The translations under genes and the position numbers were made by a program. Shown here one piece after another: positions 19,001-29,386 of a stretch of DNA of 64,000 nt (position 1 is its first letter; each line of letters opens with the position of its first letter). This DNA is from Schleiferia thermophila. GTDB lineage: Bacteria > Bacteroidota > Bacteroidia > Flavobacteriales > Schleiferiaceae. The DNA is taken from the NCBI RefSeq assembly GCF_003337435.1, contig NZ_QPJS01000003.1:186001-250000 (forward strand). Reading direction: 5' to 3'. The notes below the pieces were generated by a model. The model worked only from the letters and a program-made list of their open reading frames with translations, did not search any database and was not told where the DNA came from.

Positions 19001-19386
19001 GACTTAGGCTGTACCAACAACTCGACCAAATACAAAATGAAGACGAACTATCCCGATTTGAGGACGAACTCATCGACAGATTTGGCCCCCTTCCTACACC
19101 TGCCTCTGAACTCATAGACAGCATCAGGCTTAGATTGCTGGCACGTGAATGCGGTTTTGAAAAGATCACGCTCAAACAAGAGGTTTTTCTCGGATACTTT
19201 CCACAAAATCCCGGGCATCCGTTTTACCAAAGCGACTTTTTCAAAACTGTGCTTCAAAGAATATCCCTGTTTAAGAACGTTCAGTTGAAGGAGAAAAATG
19301 ACAAACTCTTTATAAGAGTGGATGAAATCCAAAGTATAAACGCATTGATCAACTGGATAAAGAGGTTTCTTTTTGTAGAGGTTTAA
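16018..19386 (+). CDS. mfd: Transcription-repair coupling factor
   Basis: 1122 residues from the chosen ATG; an in-frame ATG at 15922 would add 32 residues but lies upstream of the likely promoter element. The UvrB-homology module comes first (FVTDPGQFSIRGGIVDVFSY near residue 190), then the CarD-like RNA polymerase-binding domain (LQFGDYVAHIDYGIGKFAGL), then the RecG-like translocase with Walker A CGDVGFGKTE near 592, a DEEQ box and TATPIPRTL, and the C-terminal TRCF domain. Mfd pushes stalled polymerase off lesions and recruits UvrA. It stands alone, followed by an AT-rich gap. Confidence 0.95.
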   Translation: MEYGYQSINSEVISKEQIKNLFKESDLFSTLEVLSKSEKYTKFLISDLKGSLKSIFTSKLFAFGNNVLFISPFNEEAAYVYEDVKALEDNESVLYFPPSLKKPYELEQTDNANILHRAETLARIVTTKYPKIIITSADALFEKVISQKSLASQLIELQVGMPVGIDFLNETLFEFGFERVDFVTDPGQFSIRGGIVDVFSYVKEHPYRIEFFGDEIESIRLFHIDSQLSFEKVTKAVLLPNIENKAQKEERKFLLDLVGTDTIVVIQDSIQVIERMDEMMAMAFEKFDAKQSPVRHLSPEDLFISGSQLKQKLDQHKIVELGTVSCYPDVYRLQYNCKPHPVFNKNFELLASYIRQKSYHGFSVMISCSSHRQIERLHAALSEHGSGLNFKTILLSFYSGFEDHESKLILLTDHQIFERFHRHKFKNFYEQKQAITLKELTSLQFGDYVAHIDYGIGKFAGLQKIENNGKIQEAIKIIYKDNDVLYVGIHSLHKISKYTGKEGTEPVLNKLGTNTWARKKEAAKKKVKQLAFDLIQLYARRKASKGYAFPPDHYLQYELEASFIYEDTPDQIKATAEVKADMESETPMDRLICGDVGFGKTEIAIRAAFKAALDGKQTAVLVPTTLLAFQHYKTFSSRLKDFPVKIEYLSRVKTTKQQKDILQRLAVGDIDIIIGTNALVSDRVKFKDLGLLIIDEEQKFGVGVKEKLKTLRVNVDTLTLTATPIPRTLQFSLMAARDLSVMTTPPPNRLPVDTQIITWNEDIIRDAIFRELQRDGQVYFIHNRIENIFEIAGMLQRLIPGASIAVAHGQMDTSKLEEIILGFMDGDFDILVSTSIAENGLDIPNANTIIINQAHNFGLSDLHQLRGRVGRSNIKAYCLLIAPLLASLPEISRKRLKAIEQFNDLGSGFQIALKDLEIRGAGNLLGGEQSGFITDIGFETYQKILEEAIQELKENEFKELYAEEITKASKPKECVFETDVEILFPDEYINKTEERLRLYQQLDQIQNEDELSRFEDELIDRFGPLPTPASELIDSIRLRLLARECGFEKITLKQEVFLGYFPQNPGHPFYQSDFFKTVLQRISLFKNVQLKEKNDKLFIRVDEIQSINALINWIKRFLFVEV

Positions 19387-19724
19387 TGGTTATAGACGTG
19401 TTTATATACAATTTATAAAGCACCAAGAAATCCCCTTAGAATTTTCCTGACCTTGAACAATAACGCTTGATTATCTCTTAACCGTTGCAAAATAACTTTA
19501 CATTGATAAGTTAAATAGCAATTGAATATTAATAATTTAAAAATTAACAAAGGTGTTTTTTTTGATTAAAACAATTTCTGTTTCAAAGCCATTGATATTT
19601 TTTTATGTTTGCTTATATTTTTTGTAATATTGACGCCTAAAAATTTTAGAAGTAAAAAAGCGATTTGAATACTCCATGCTTTTTGTAATCGTTAGAATCA
19701 AAAAACCTCAAAACCATATTCTGA
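19387..19724 (+). other. 338-nt AT-rich intergenic region
   Basis: No coding potential, RNA gene or clear hairpin terminator is visible. It holds many A/T runs and separates mfd from the PorP/SprF gene, so it presumably carries the latter's promoter, though I find no exact TAnnTTTG match with good spacing. Confidence 0.5.
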
Positions 19725-20711
19725 ATGCTCCTCAGAATTAAAGCCAGGCTATTAATCCTTTCTATGCTTGGAGCCTTTCAGATGCTTCAGGCGCAGGATC
19801 CGCATTTTTCGCAGTACTATGCCAATCCGCTTTATCTTAATCCAGCATTTGCAGGTGTGGCCCGCTGCCCAAAAGTTCATCTTAACTATAGAAGTCAGTA
19901 TCCGATTGGAAACATCTATCAAACATTCTCTGCTTCATACGACCAATATTTTGATAATATAAAGGGAGGACTAGGATTTTTAATTTTAAGAGATGAAGCT
20001 GGTGACGGGGTGCTCAATACAACGGAAATAGGAGCCTTATATTCCTATCATTTGCAAGTCAGCAGGAAATTTTCCATTTTGGCCGGTTTTCAGGCAAATT
20101 TCAGACAAAGAGCTCTTGAATGGGGTAACTTTCGATTTCCTGATATGATAGACCCCTTCTTTGGCTTTGTCAGACCGACAGAGGAAGTAGGTCCGGACAG
20201 GGTTCAAAACAATCATGTAGATTTGTCCATAGGTTTTATAGGGTATTCAGAAGCATTTTACATCGGAGTTGCTGGGCATCATCTAACACAACCTGACGAA
20301 AGCTTCTTTGTAGAGAGCAAACTGCCATTTAAACTGACTATTCATTCAGGAGCTAATATACCCATTACCCGAAGAAGGTTGTATGGCGAATATCAGAGCG
20401 TATTGATTCCAAATATTGTGATACAAAATCAAGGTACGTTCTGGTCGTTCTTTGGAGGTTTATCGTTTAATTATTCAGCCATAACAGGTGGATTAGGGCT
20501 TCGTCATGGCAATACCAATCCTGATGCGCTCGTTATTTTACTTGGAATAGCACCTCAAGAAATGCCCTGGCGGCTTGGATATAGCTACGATTACACCGTA
20601 AGCAGACTTACCAATGCTCTGGGAGGGGCCCACGAAATATCGCTCATGTACCAATTTGCATGTCCAAAAAAGACAAAAAAGATAGAACCCTTACGTTGTC
20701 CAAAATTTTAA
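19725..20711 (+). CDS. PorP/SprF family type IX secretion membrane protein
   Basis: 328 residues. A signal peptide (to about QAQ, residue 24) is followed directly by the family signature DPHFSQYYANPLYLNPAFAG, then a beta-barrel. PorP/SprF proteins sit in the outer membrane and partner with particular T9SS cargo or anchor surface adhesins; several paralogues per genome are normal. The gene stands 18 nt before the GldJ-like lipoprotein gene, so they are probably cotranscribed. Confidence 0.92.
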   Translation: MLLRIKARLLILSMLGAFQMLQAQDPHFSQYYANPLYLNPAFAGVARCPKVHLNYRSQYPIGNIYQTFSASYDQYFDNIKGGLGFLILRDEAGDGVLNTTEIGALYSYHLQVSRKFSILAGFQANFRQRALEWGNFRFPDMIDPFFGFVRPTEEVGPDRVQNNHVDLSIGFIGYSEAFYIGVAGHHLTQPDESFFVESKLPFKLTIHSGANIPITRRRLYGEYQSVLIPNIVIQNQGTFWSFFGGLSFNYSAITGGLGLRHGNTNPDALVILLGIAPQEMPWRLGYSYDYTVSRLTNALGGAHEISLMYQFACPKKTKKIEPLRCPKF

Positions 20712-20729
20712 ACTGAAAAATTTCTTTGC

Positions 20730-22310
20730 ATGAATATGAGAAATTTTCTTCCTCTTGCATGGTTAGCAGCCATTGTACTTGCAACTGGCTGTGGGAAACC
20801 CAAATCCAGCACCACCGGATGGAAAATTAATGATACAAAAAACGGTGGATTCATGGCTAACCTGAAATTCAAAGGCCAGATGACCGGTCCGGGTCTTGTT
20901 TTTATCGAAGGAGGTACCTTCACCATGGGCCGTGTTGAAGAAGATGTTATCAAAGACTGGAACAATATACCTAGGCAAGTGACAGTTTCATCTTTCTACA
21001 TGGACGAGCACGAGGTTACTAACCTCGCTTACCGCGAGTACCTCTATTGGTTGGAAAGAGTTTTTGACCTGGAATACTTTCCGGAAATTTACAGGTCTGC
21101 TTTACCCGATACATTGGTGTGGAGAGATAAACTGGCCTACAATGAAGCTTTGGTTGAAAATTACCTCAGATATCCCGCATATAATTTTTATCCGGTAGTC
21201 GGGGTAAACTGGGAGCAGGCTATGAAATATTGTGCCTGGAGGACCGACAGAGTCAATGAAATGATTCTGATTGAAAAAGGGGTATTTTATCCGCTTAACG
21301 ACCAGAGAGATGCAGACCATTTTGATACAGAAGTTTATCTTTATCTTTCTGGTGAATACACTCAACAAAACAAAAAGGGACTAAAAGATTACAGACCAAA
21401 TAGCCCTTATGGCAAAGAAGGTCGCCCTGTGACTATAGAAGATGGTATACTACTGCCCAAATACAGACTTCCAACCGAGGCTGAGTGGGAATATGCAGCT
21501 TACGGAAATATAGGAAACCGCCAGTTTGACCGACTGTATGAAGGAAATAAATTTACTTGGGCCGGAAACTCAATGAGAACCTCTGAGGGTAAAAGCAGAG
21601 GTGATATGCTCGGCAATTTCAAAAGAGGAAGAGGGGATAACATGGGTTTAGGGGGTTGGCTCAACGACCAGGCAGATATCACCATGCAGGTAAAATTTTA
21701 CCCCCCAAACGATTTTGGCCTCTACGATATGGAAGGTAATGTGGCTGAATGGGTACTGGATGTGTACAGACCTTTGAGCTTTGAAGATCTGACCGATTTC
21801 AGACCTTTCAGGGGAAATGAATTTACTACTTTTGACAAAGATTATCAAGGGGCCGGTGAGCTTACAGTTCTTCAAGAACCTCAGGTAGACCAAAACGGAA
21901 AAATTGTACGCCTTCCCGGCCAGTTGCCGGTAAGACCTGTAACAGAGCAGGAGAATCTAAACAGACGAAATTATCAATACAGCGACTATAGAGATTATCT
22001 CGATGGAGATGTTGAATCAAGTATTTATTACAGTAAAGATGTTCCTTCTGGTGAGGAACCCATGTATGATTACAACAAAACCACATTGATTGGAAACACA
22101 ATACGAGTGGTAAAAGGTGCCTCCTGGAAAGATAGACAATACTGGGTGAGCCCGGGAACTCGCAGATTTATGGAACAAACTGTGGCTACCGACTGGATTG
22201 GTTTTCGCTGTGCAATGGACAGACTTGGAATGCAAAATGACTTGAAGCGAAAAAAAACCTCTAAAAAACCCAAACGCCAAAAATTCAGACCTTATCGAAT
22301 GAGCAAATAG
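20730..22310 (+). CDS. GldJ-like gliding/T9SS lipoprotein (SUMF1 fold)
   Basis: 526 residues. The lipoprotein signal ends at Cys21 (LATGC). The TTGWKINDTKNGGF region and FIEGGTFTMGR, FYMDEHEVTN, YREYLYWL, PDTLVW, YPVVGV, RLPTEAEWEYAAYG, DMEGNVAEWVLDVYRP and GFRCAMD follow in the order typical of the formylglycine-generating-enzyme (SUMF1) fold used by GldJ/GldK. The N-terminal wording and the absence of gldL/M/N downstream favour GldJ over GldK. GldJ is an outer-membrane lipoprotein that stabilises GldK and couples secretion to gliding. The C-terminus is strongly basic (KRKKTSKKPKRQKFRPYRMSK). Confidence 0.85.
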   Translation: MNMRNFLPLAWLAAIVLATGCGKPKSSTTGWKINDTKNGGFMANLKFKGQMTGPGLVFIEGGTFTMGRVEEDVIKDWNNIPRQVTVSSFYMDEHEVTNLAYREYLYWLERVFDLEYFPEIYRSALPDTLVWRDKLAYNEALVENYLRYPAYNFYPVVGVNWEQAMKYCAWRTDRVNEMILIEKGVFYPLNDQRDADHFDTEVYLYLSGEYTQQNKKGLKDYRPNSPYGKEGRPVTIEDGILLPKYRLPTEAEWEYAAYGNIGNRQFDRLYEGNKFTWAGNSMRTSEGKSRGDMLGNFKRGRGDNMGLGGWLNDQADITMQVKFYPPNDFGLYDMEGNVAEWVLDVYRPLSFEDLTDFRPFRGNEFTTFDKDYQGAGELTVLQEPQVDQNGKIVRLPGQLPVRPVTEQENLNRRNYQYSDYRDYLDGDVESSIYYSKDVPSGEEPMYDYNKTTLIGNTIRVVKGASWKDRQYWVSPGTRRFMEQTVATDWIGFRCAMDRLGMQNDLKRKKTSKKPKRQKFRPYRMSK

Positions 22311-22337
22311 GTTGATTTCATAAACCGTATACCTGAG

Positions 22338-22364
22338 ACCCCTGGCTTTAGTCAGGGGTTTTTT
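22338..22364 (+). terminator. Intrinsic terminator after the GldJ-like gene
   Basis: ACCCCTG (22338-22344) pairs with CAGGGGT (22353-22359), followed by a T run. Confidence 0.8.
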
Positions 22365-22517
22365 CTTAAAGGTTTTTGAACTATAATTTTGATAAATAAA
22401 TTCCTTGGAAAAGGAGTGTGCGAATTTTAAACCTTTTAAAAAGAATCTTTACGTAAACAATTGGGATACTTTTGGGGGTTCTTCTTTGATTTGTCGAAGT
22501 AGAAATGGGCTATTCCT

Positions 22518-22525
22518 TACCTTTG
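22518..22525 (+). promoter_or_regulatory. -7 element for pssA-purS
   Basis: TACCTTTG followed by TGG, 25 nt before the pssA ATG. The leader would be very short. Confidence 0.5.
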
Positions 22526-22549
22526 TGGCCGTAAAATGCAGCACCGCAA

Positions 22550-23260
22550 ATGAAACGGCATATACCCAACATGCTTACTCTTATGAATTTGTTTTGTGCA
22601 TTGCCGGCTTTGGATGCTGCGTCAAGAGCTGATTTTCATACTACGTTATTTTGGATGATTCTTTCTCTGGCTTTTGATTTTTTGGATGGTTTGGTTGCAC
22701 GCTGGCTTGATGTAGCTACTCCCTTGGGAGTGCAACTGGACTCATTGGCAGATGTTGTGAGTTTCGGTGTAGTACCATCTATGGTATTGTTCAAAATTGC
22801 TGTTACATATGTACCTCCGGAGTTGCAGCTTCTGGAAATAGTTCCTTACCTTTCCTTTATAGTGGCAGCTGGTGCTGCATTCCGGTTAGCCCGATTCAAT
22901 CTGGATGTTGATCAGTCAAAAGATTTTAAAGGACTTCCTACGCCCTCCTGCGCTATATTGGTGATTGGTATCCCCTTCATTATAGAAGTAGTTGGAAGGG
23001 AAGTTTTTCAGTTGTATCATTTTGTAATAATTCCATTTTTGCTGATTTGGTTTATGAATGCAGATTTTCGATTGTTTTCACTGAAGCTGTCACATGCTGA
23101 TTCTTTCCTGTGGCTGAAAGGGGTTTTTGTCCTGGCAGCGGTAGTAATACTTGTTTGGTTTAAGAAGGCTGGTTTATCTGCTGTCGTACTACTTTACATA
23201 TTGTTGTCAATACTTTTTTATCATCCAACTAAATCCATTCACCATGAAATTCAGAGTTGA
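22550..23260 (+). CDS. pssA: CDP-diacylglycerol-serine O-phosphatidyltransferase
   Basis: 236 residues with six to eight membrane helices. The CDP-alcohol phosphotransferase signature is exact: D43, D46-G47, A50-R51, G60, D64, D68. It makes phosphatidylserine from CDP-diacylglycerol and serine, the first step to phosphatidylethanolamine. An early PNMLTLMNLFCA stretch is typical of bacterial PssA of this subclass. The decarboxylase gene psd is not nearby. Its 3' end overlaps purS by 17 nt. Confidence 0.92.
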   Translation: MKRHIPNMLTLMNLFCALPALDAASRADFHTTLFWMILSLAFDFLDGLVARWLDVATPLGVQLDSLADVVSFGVVPSMVLFKIAVTYVPPELQLLEIVPYLSFIVAAGAAFRLARFNLDVDQSKDFKGLPTPSCAILVIGIPFIIEVVGREVFQLYHFVIIPFLLIWFMNADFRLFSLKLSHADSFLWLKGVFVLAAVVILVWFKKAGLSAVVLLYILLSILFYHPTKSIHHEIQS

Positions 23261-23495
23261 TGTCAATATAATGCCTCACAAGGCACTATTGGACCCCCAG
23301 GGTAAAGCAGTATGTCATAATATGCCAAATGTAGGGATTACGGGTGTTTCTGAAGTAAGAATCGGGAAGCACATCCAAATGATCCTCGAAGCAACTGATG
23401 AGGAAGATGCCAGACAGAAAGCGGATGAGAGCTGTAGAAAAATTCTCGTAAATCCGATCACAGAATCTTATGAGTTTTCTATTTATCCGATCTGA
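23244..23495 (+). CDS. purS: Phosphoribosylformylglycinamidine synthase subunit PurS
   Basis: 83 residues starting MKFRVDVNIMPHKALLDPQG, the standard PurS opening; GITGVSEVRIGKHI and the closing YEFSIYPI also fit. PurS bridges PurQ and small PurL in the fourth step of purine synthesis. The ATG at 23244 is chosen over earlier in-frame starts because it matches the family start and overlaps the pssA end by 17 nt. purQ and purL are not next to it. Confidence 0.92.
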   Translation: MKFRVDVNIMPHKALLDPQGKAVCHNMPNVGITGVSEVRIGKHIQMILEATDEEDARQKADESCRKILVNPITESYEFSIYPI

Positions 23496-23570
23496 AGTGC
23501 CAAGTTCAGCTTGAAGTTGTTGATCACAGCCGTTTTTATAATTTATTTTTTGAAAACTTAAGCCCATATT

Positions 23571-23600
23571 GAAAAAACCCGGAAGATTCCGGGTTTTTTT
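23571..23600. terminator. Bidirectional terminator between purS and gyrB
   Basis: AAACCCGGAA (23575-23584) and TTCCGGGTTT (23587-23596) are complementary, with A and T runs on the flanks. Confidence 0.8.
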
Positions 23601-23610
23601 AACTTTGAGC

Positions 23611-25937
<2,327 letters not shown>

Positions 25938-26408
25938 TTAATCACTTTTAAGCTCTCTCATTTCCCGCATGAGTTTTCTTTTGAAATGTATTTCACTCAA
26001 ATAAAGGTCGATAGCTCGTTTTGGGCCAATTAATCTTGAAAATTTTTTGTAGTATTCAATTTGAATTTTTGCATTTTCCTCATTGAGTTTCAAAATCTCA
26101 GACATTAGTTTTTCTGCATCGTTGTCAGATAGGGATGTTATGCTGTCGGAATTGTTGAGGCCTTCTTCTATCAACTGAATTCTTTCCTGATGAATTTTAT
26201 CGAGTTTTCTGCGATATTCATTATAAATAGGCCAGAATTTTTCAGCTTCTGCAGTTGTCATGTTTAATCGTGTGGAAATTATACCAATCCGCATATTTTC
26301 TATACGCTCTTTGGCCCGCAGCCAAGCTTTGTCAGGTTGAGCAAAGGTGTTTAAATTCAATACAATCAAAAGTGCTATTCCACTTATTCTAATTCGTTCC
26401 ATAGCCAA
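25938..26408 (-). CDS. Periplasmic Spy/LTXXQ-like protein of the ECF cassette
   Basis: 156 residues. A signal peptide (about 8-23, ending FAQ) is followed by a helical, charged protein: TRLNMTTAEAEKFWPIYNEY, then long helices with KIHQERIQLIEEG and LNEENAKIQIEYYKKFSRLIGPKRA. This layout resembles Spy/CpxP-type periplasmic proteins, often labelled sensors of ECF sigma factors in Bacteroidota. It is the third gene of a sigma / membrane protein / periplasmic protein cassette and overlaps the preceding gene by 25 nt. A start two codons later (MERIRIS) is equally possible. A role in envelope stress is inferred from context. Confidence 0.65.
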   Translation of the reverse strand: MAMERIRISGIALLIVLNLNTFAQPDKAWLRAKERIENMRIGIISTRLNMTTAEAEKFWPIYNEYRRKLDKIHQERIQLIEEGLNNSDSITSLSDNDAEKLMSEILKLNEENAKIQIEYYKKFSRLIGPKRAIDLYLSEIHFKRKLMREMRELKSD

Positions 26409-26764
26409 TCATTTTCTGTATGTTGATAGTTGTTTGTTGATTTTAAAGTATTTATATACTCACTGGTAAGCAATGCTTCATCGCTTAATGCGATCCACTC
26501 GGTTTGTTTCATGTAATAGTGATCTTCCAGAATGTTTTTTTCTTTATTATTCCAGATAATTATACCTAAGATGATGGCGGCTGCCGAAGCTGCAGCTCCT
26601 AGCTTTATATACAATGCTGTGATTTTCTTCTTTTTAAATCGTAGATAGACATATTCAAAATCCCGTATGTCATGTGCCGATTTCAAATACGTATGTTTTG
26701 CTCTGCCATGGAGGTCATGTAGATTTTTAAAATTTTCGACCTCTTTCTGTATTTCTCTCTTCAT
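26384..26764 (-). CDS. Single-pass membrane protein, possible anti-sigma factor
   Basis: 126 residues. The first 47 residues are charged and probably cytoplasmic; one membrane helix lies at 48-71 (ITALYIKLGAAASAAAIILG); the remaining 55 residues would be periplasmic. Gene order directly after the ECF sigma gene (13 nt gap) and topology suggest a regulator that holds the sigma factor at the membrane. The zinc anti-sigma motif HxxxCxxC is absent and there is no FecR domain, so the family is not identified. Confidence 0.6.
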   Translation of the reverse strand: MKREIQKEVENFKNLHDLHGRAKHTYLKSAHDIRDFEYVYLRFKKKKITALYIKLGAAASAAAIILGIIIWNNKEKNILEDHYYMKQTEWIALSDEALLTSEYINTLKSTNNYQHTENDWLWNELE

Positions 26765-26777
26765 TTCAATGTTTAGA

Positions 26778-27347
26778 CTATTGATATTTGTTTTCGTTTA
26801 ATTTTTTGATCAAATAATTTTCCACTTTTCCCATCGCGTGATGAAAGGATGCTTTCAGCGCACCTTCGGTGATTCCTGTGATTTCTGAGATTTTTTCATA
26901 CGATAATTCTTCAAAATATCTAAGTGTAAAAACTGCTTTTTGCCGTGGTGGTAAAGTTTGGATTGCTTCATCAAGCCATTTTAAAGCAGTTTCGGCCTTT
27001 ATTTCAGAAGGTACGATGCCTTCCTGACTAGCATTTCTGATATCGTATGAAACAAATATTTCATAATCTCTGGATTTTTTCCAGTTGATACACTCGTGAT
27101 ATGCTATTCTGTACATCCACGTATACAGTGATGAATCGCCCTTAAATGAGCGGAAATGGCGAAATATCTTTTCCCATACATTTTGTGCTACATCGTGTGC
27201 ATCTTCCTTGTTCTTTAGGATGGTTGCAATAAAAGAATAAAGTCTACCTGAATACGTTTCGTAGACCAAACGGTATATCGACTCAACAGATTGCTGGCTC
27301 TTTCCGTTCAGATAATCGCGAACTTTATTTTCTACAGTATCGGACAC
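26778..27347 (-). CDS. ECF-type RNA polymerase sigma factor
   Basis: 189 residues. Sigma region 2 is at about 24-92 (EDAHDVAQNVWEKIFRHF and SSLYTWMYRIAYHECINW) and region 4 at 124-178 (LPPRQKAVFTLRYFEELSYE, EISEITGITEGALKASFHHA-type helix-turn-helix). It heads a three-gene minus-strand cassette with a membrane protein and a Spy-like periplasmic protein, suggesting control by an envelope signal. The regulon and target promoter are unknown. Confidence 0.92.
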   Translation of the reverse strand: MSDTVENKVRDYLNGKSQQSVESIYRLVYETYSGRLYSFIATILKNKEDAHDVAQNVWEKIFRHFRSFKGDSSLYTWMYRIAYHECINWKKSRDYEIFVSYDIRNASQEGIVPSEIKAETALKWLDEAIQTLPPRQKAVFTLRYFEELSYEKISEITGITEGALKASFHHAMGKVENYLIKKLNENKYQ

Positions 27348-27392
27348 GCGGTTTTGACAGTTCTTTACCTCTGAAGTTTAATGGAGGATTGA

Positions 27393-27590
27393 TTAAAAAA
27401 CCCGCGCAAAGATGAAAATCAGAAATATAAGTGTAAGGATGCCTAACAAAAAATAAATTGAGCCTGATGGAAAAAAGGTTTTGTGTACTGGTGCATCTTT
27501 TTGATAGCTCCAGGCCAGATAAATAACAAACAAGACCATAAAGACGGCTGCGAAGATCCAGTGACCTGTTGTGATATTGTCTCCTATCAT
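27393..27590 (-). CDS. Small membrane protein of unknown function
   Basis: 65 residues with two hydrophobic helices (about 9-28 and 44-63) joined by a short polar linker (WSYQKDAPVHKTFFPSG). It sits 23 nt after pdxH on the same strand and reads through in a normal composition, so I take it as real. Similar two-helix microproteins are common in Bacteroidota; no function is known to me. Confidence 0.6.
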   Translation of the reverse strand: MIGDNITTGHWIFAAVFMVLFVIYLAWSYQKDAPVHKTFFPSGSIYFLLGILTLIFLIFIFARVF

Positions 27591-27613
27591 TTTGTTTGCT
27601 TCTTTGAGTTGTA

Positions 27614-28261
27614 CTAGGGTGCAAGTCTATAAATTTTCCAATGATCTGTTTGAACTTTTTCATACACGATTCGGTCATGGAGCCGAGAGGGTCTTCCTTG
27701 CCAAAACTCAAATCGCATGGGTACTACGCGGTATCCTCCCCAGGATTCAGGGCATGGGATGTCGTCGTTCTGTGCGTACATTTCAGATAATTTTTTGAAT
27801 CTTTCCATTAGAAAATCTCTTGATTCTATTACGCTGCTTTGTGGTGAAACGTGAGCGCCAATACGGCTTTCTTTAGGTCTGGTTCTGAAGTAGGTTTCGC
27901 TTTCTTCTCTGGAGATTTTCACTGCCTCTCCAAGAACTCTGACTTGACGCTCTGTTTGTGCCCAGTAAAATAGCAAGCTTACCCTTGGATTGGCAGCTAT
28001 CTCTTTTCCTTTATCGCTGTTATAATTTGTAAAAAAAACAAAACCGTCTGCAGAGTATTCCTTCAGCAGTACTTGTCGACTTTTGGGGTATCCATCCAGC
28101 CCCAAGGTAGAAAGTGTCATTGCGTTGAAATCATATGCATTGAATTTTTGGAATTCATTAAACCAAAGGTCGAACAATTTTACCGGATGGTCTGGCAATT
28201 GATTTTCTATAAGTTCACCATGTGCATAATTTTCCCTTACATCAAACAAATTTTTTTTCAT
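27614..28261 (-). CDS. pdxH: Pyridoxamine 5'-phosphate oxidase
   Basis: 215 residues, standard length. PdxH oxidises PNP/PMP to pyridoxal phosphate with FMN. Features: RQVLLKEYSADGFVFFTNY with FMN/substrate-binding residues, LLFYWAQTERQVRV, the IGAHVSPQSSVI loop, and the C-terminal dimerisation block FEFWQGRPSRLHDRI with WKIYRLAP at the end. It probably shares a transcript with the small membrane protein downstream. Confidence 0.95.
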   Translation of the reverse strand: MKKNLFDVRENYAHGELIENQLPDHPVKLFDLWFNEFQKFNAYDFNAMTLSTLGLDGYPKSRQVLLKEYSADGFVFFTNYNSDKGKEIAANPRVSLLFYWAQTERQVRVLGEAVKISREESETYFRTRPKESRIGAHVSPQSSVIESRDFLMERFKKLSEMYAQNDDIPCPESWGGYRVVPMRFEFWQGRPSRLHDRIVYEKVQTDHWKIYRLAP

Positions 28262-28364
28262 ACATCACAATAAAATAGTGTAACAAAAATATTTTGAAAA
28301 GTAGCCGATATAAAATGACATTCATTATTAATTTTATACCATGGATTGAAAAACTTGTTTTCTT

Positions 28365-28925
28365 ATGGAAGTGCTAGATTTGCCGGTACAAGGATGTTTG
28401 CTTATATCGGAGCCGTTGCTGGGAGATCCTAATTTTGAAAAGACAGTAATTTATTTAACCGCATATTCCAACCTTGGTGCAGTAGGCTTTGTAATCAATA
28501 AGGTCAGTAATATGATGTTATGCGATATTATTGACGATTTACAGTCTTCTGATTTTTTCATACACGAAGGGGGACCGGTTGAAACCGATCATTTGTTTTT
28601 CATCCACAAACGCAGCGATCTGGTAGATTCAAATTATAAAATTGACGATCAATATTATTGGGGTGGTGATGCAGAGATGCTCTTTGATAAAATTCGCAAA
28701 GGCAAAATACTCGAAGATGATGTACTGTTTTTTAAAGGATACAGTGGATGGGCACCGGGACAATTGGAAAACGAACTGAGGGCCAAATCATGGGTTGTGG
28801 TTAAAGAGGCGCTCGACGTAGTGATGCAGTATGCCCCAGAGGAACGTTGGTCATCCTTACTCCGCAAGCTTGGAGGTCGCTATTTATATTGGATCAACAC
28901 TCCTGCGAATCCGGTGTGGAATTGA
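28365..28925 (+). CDS. YqgE/AlgH family protein
   Basis: 186 residues. GCLLISEPLLGDPNFEKTVIYL at the N-terminus and GYSGWAPGQLENELRAKSW near residue 126 are the marks of the YqgE/AlgH family, which is widespread but without an agreed biochemical role (AlgH was first linked to alginate regulation in Pseudomonas). It is monocistronic here, between pdxH on the other strand and tRNA-Val. Confidence 0.9.
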   Translation: MEVLDLPVQGCLLISEPLLGDPNFEKTVIYLTAYSNLGAVGFVINKVSNMMLCDIIDDLQSSDFFIHEGGPVETDHLFFIHKRSDLVDSNYKIDDQYYWGGDAEMLFDKIRKGKILEDDVLFFKGYSGWAPGQLENELRAKSWVVVKEALDVVMQYAPEERWSSLLRKLGGRYLYWINTPANPVWN

Positions 28926-29018
28926 AATATGTGTTAATCTAACATTAAAGTGCCAATTGAGTTTTTTTGGATATTTGAAATTCAGGTATTTGAAATAGTG
29001 AAAAATCCAAGCTTTTAT

Positions 29019-29048
29019 TTTGGAGTTTTAAATGGGATTCTATCTTTG
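29019..29048 (+). promoter_or_regulatory. Promoter of tRNA-Val
   Basis: TTTG (29019-29022), an 18-nt spacer and TATCTTTG (29041-29048) give a full match to the Bacteroidota consensus, 20 nt before the tRNA. Confidence 0.8.
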
Positions 29049-29068
29049 CACCCGTTCTTTACATCCAG

Positions 29069-29143
29069 GGGTTCATAGCTCAGCCGGTTCAGAGCACCTG
29101 CCTTACAAGCAGGGGGTCACAGGTTCGAATCCTGTTGAACCCA
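29069..29143 (+). tRNA. tRNA-Val (TAC)
   Basis: 75-nt cloverleaf: acceptor GGGTTCA / TGAACCC, D arm with AGCTCAGCCGGTTCAGAGC, anticodon loop CTTACAA (TAC), T arm GGTTCGAATCC, discriminator A. The CCA end is not encoded. Confidence 0.95.
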
Positions 29144-29155
29144 CTACCTTTCGTT

Positions 29156-29192
29156 GGCCTCAGTTTTTACAAAACGTTGAGGTCTTTTTTTT
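29156..29192 (+). terminator. Intrinsic terminator after tRNA-Val
   Basis: GGCCTCA (29156-29162) pairs with TGAGGTC (29178-29184), one G-U pair, extended by GTTTT/AAAAC inside; an eight-T run follows. Confidence 0.75.
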
Positions 29193-29386
29193 GCCTAGTA
29201 CTTTTTGACTCGTAGGATTCTCCTATTGTCATCTCGCTTTGTTGCATACAAGCTATGAAACGAGCGTTTGCATTAAAGTAATTTTTTGCCGGATATTGTT
29301 TGCAATCCTTAGTAGGTTTATGGATATTATCAGTTTGGTAATTTGGAAGAGTTTATGGACGTAGATTATAGCGTTTGCAGTAGTTC

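Noticed and set aside
22405-22632. 75-codon open frame overlapping the 5' end of pssA
   Set aside because: It overlaps the pssA promoter and coding start in another frame, with no recognisable features.
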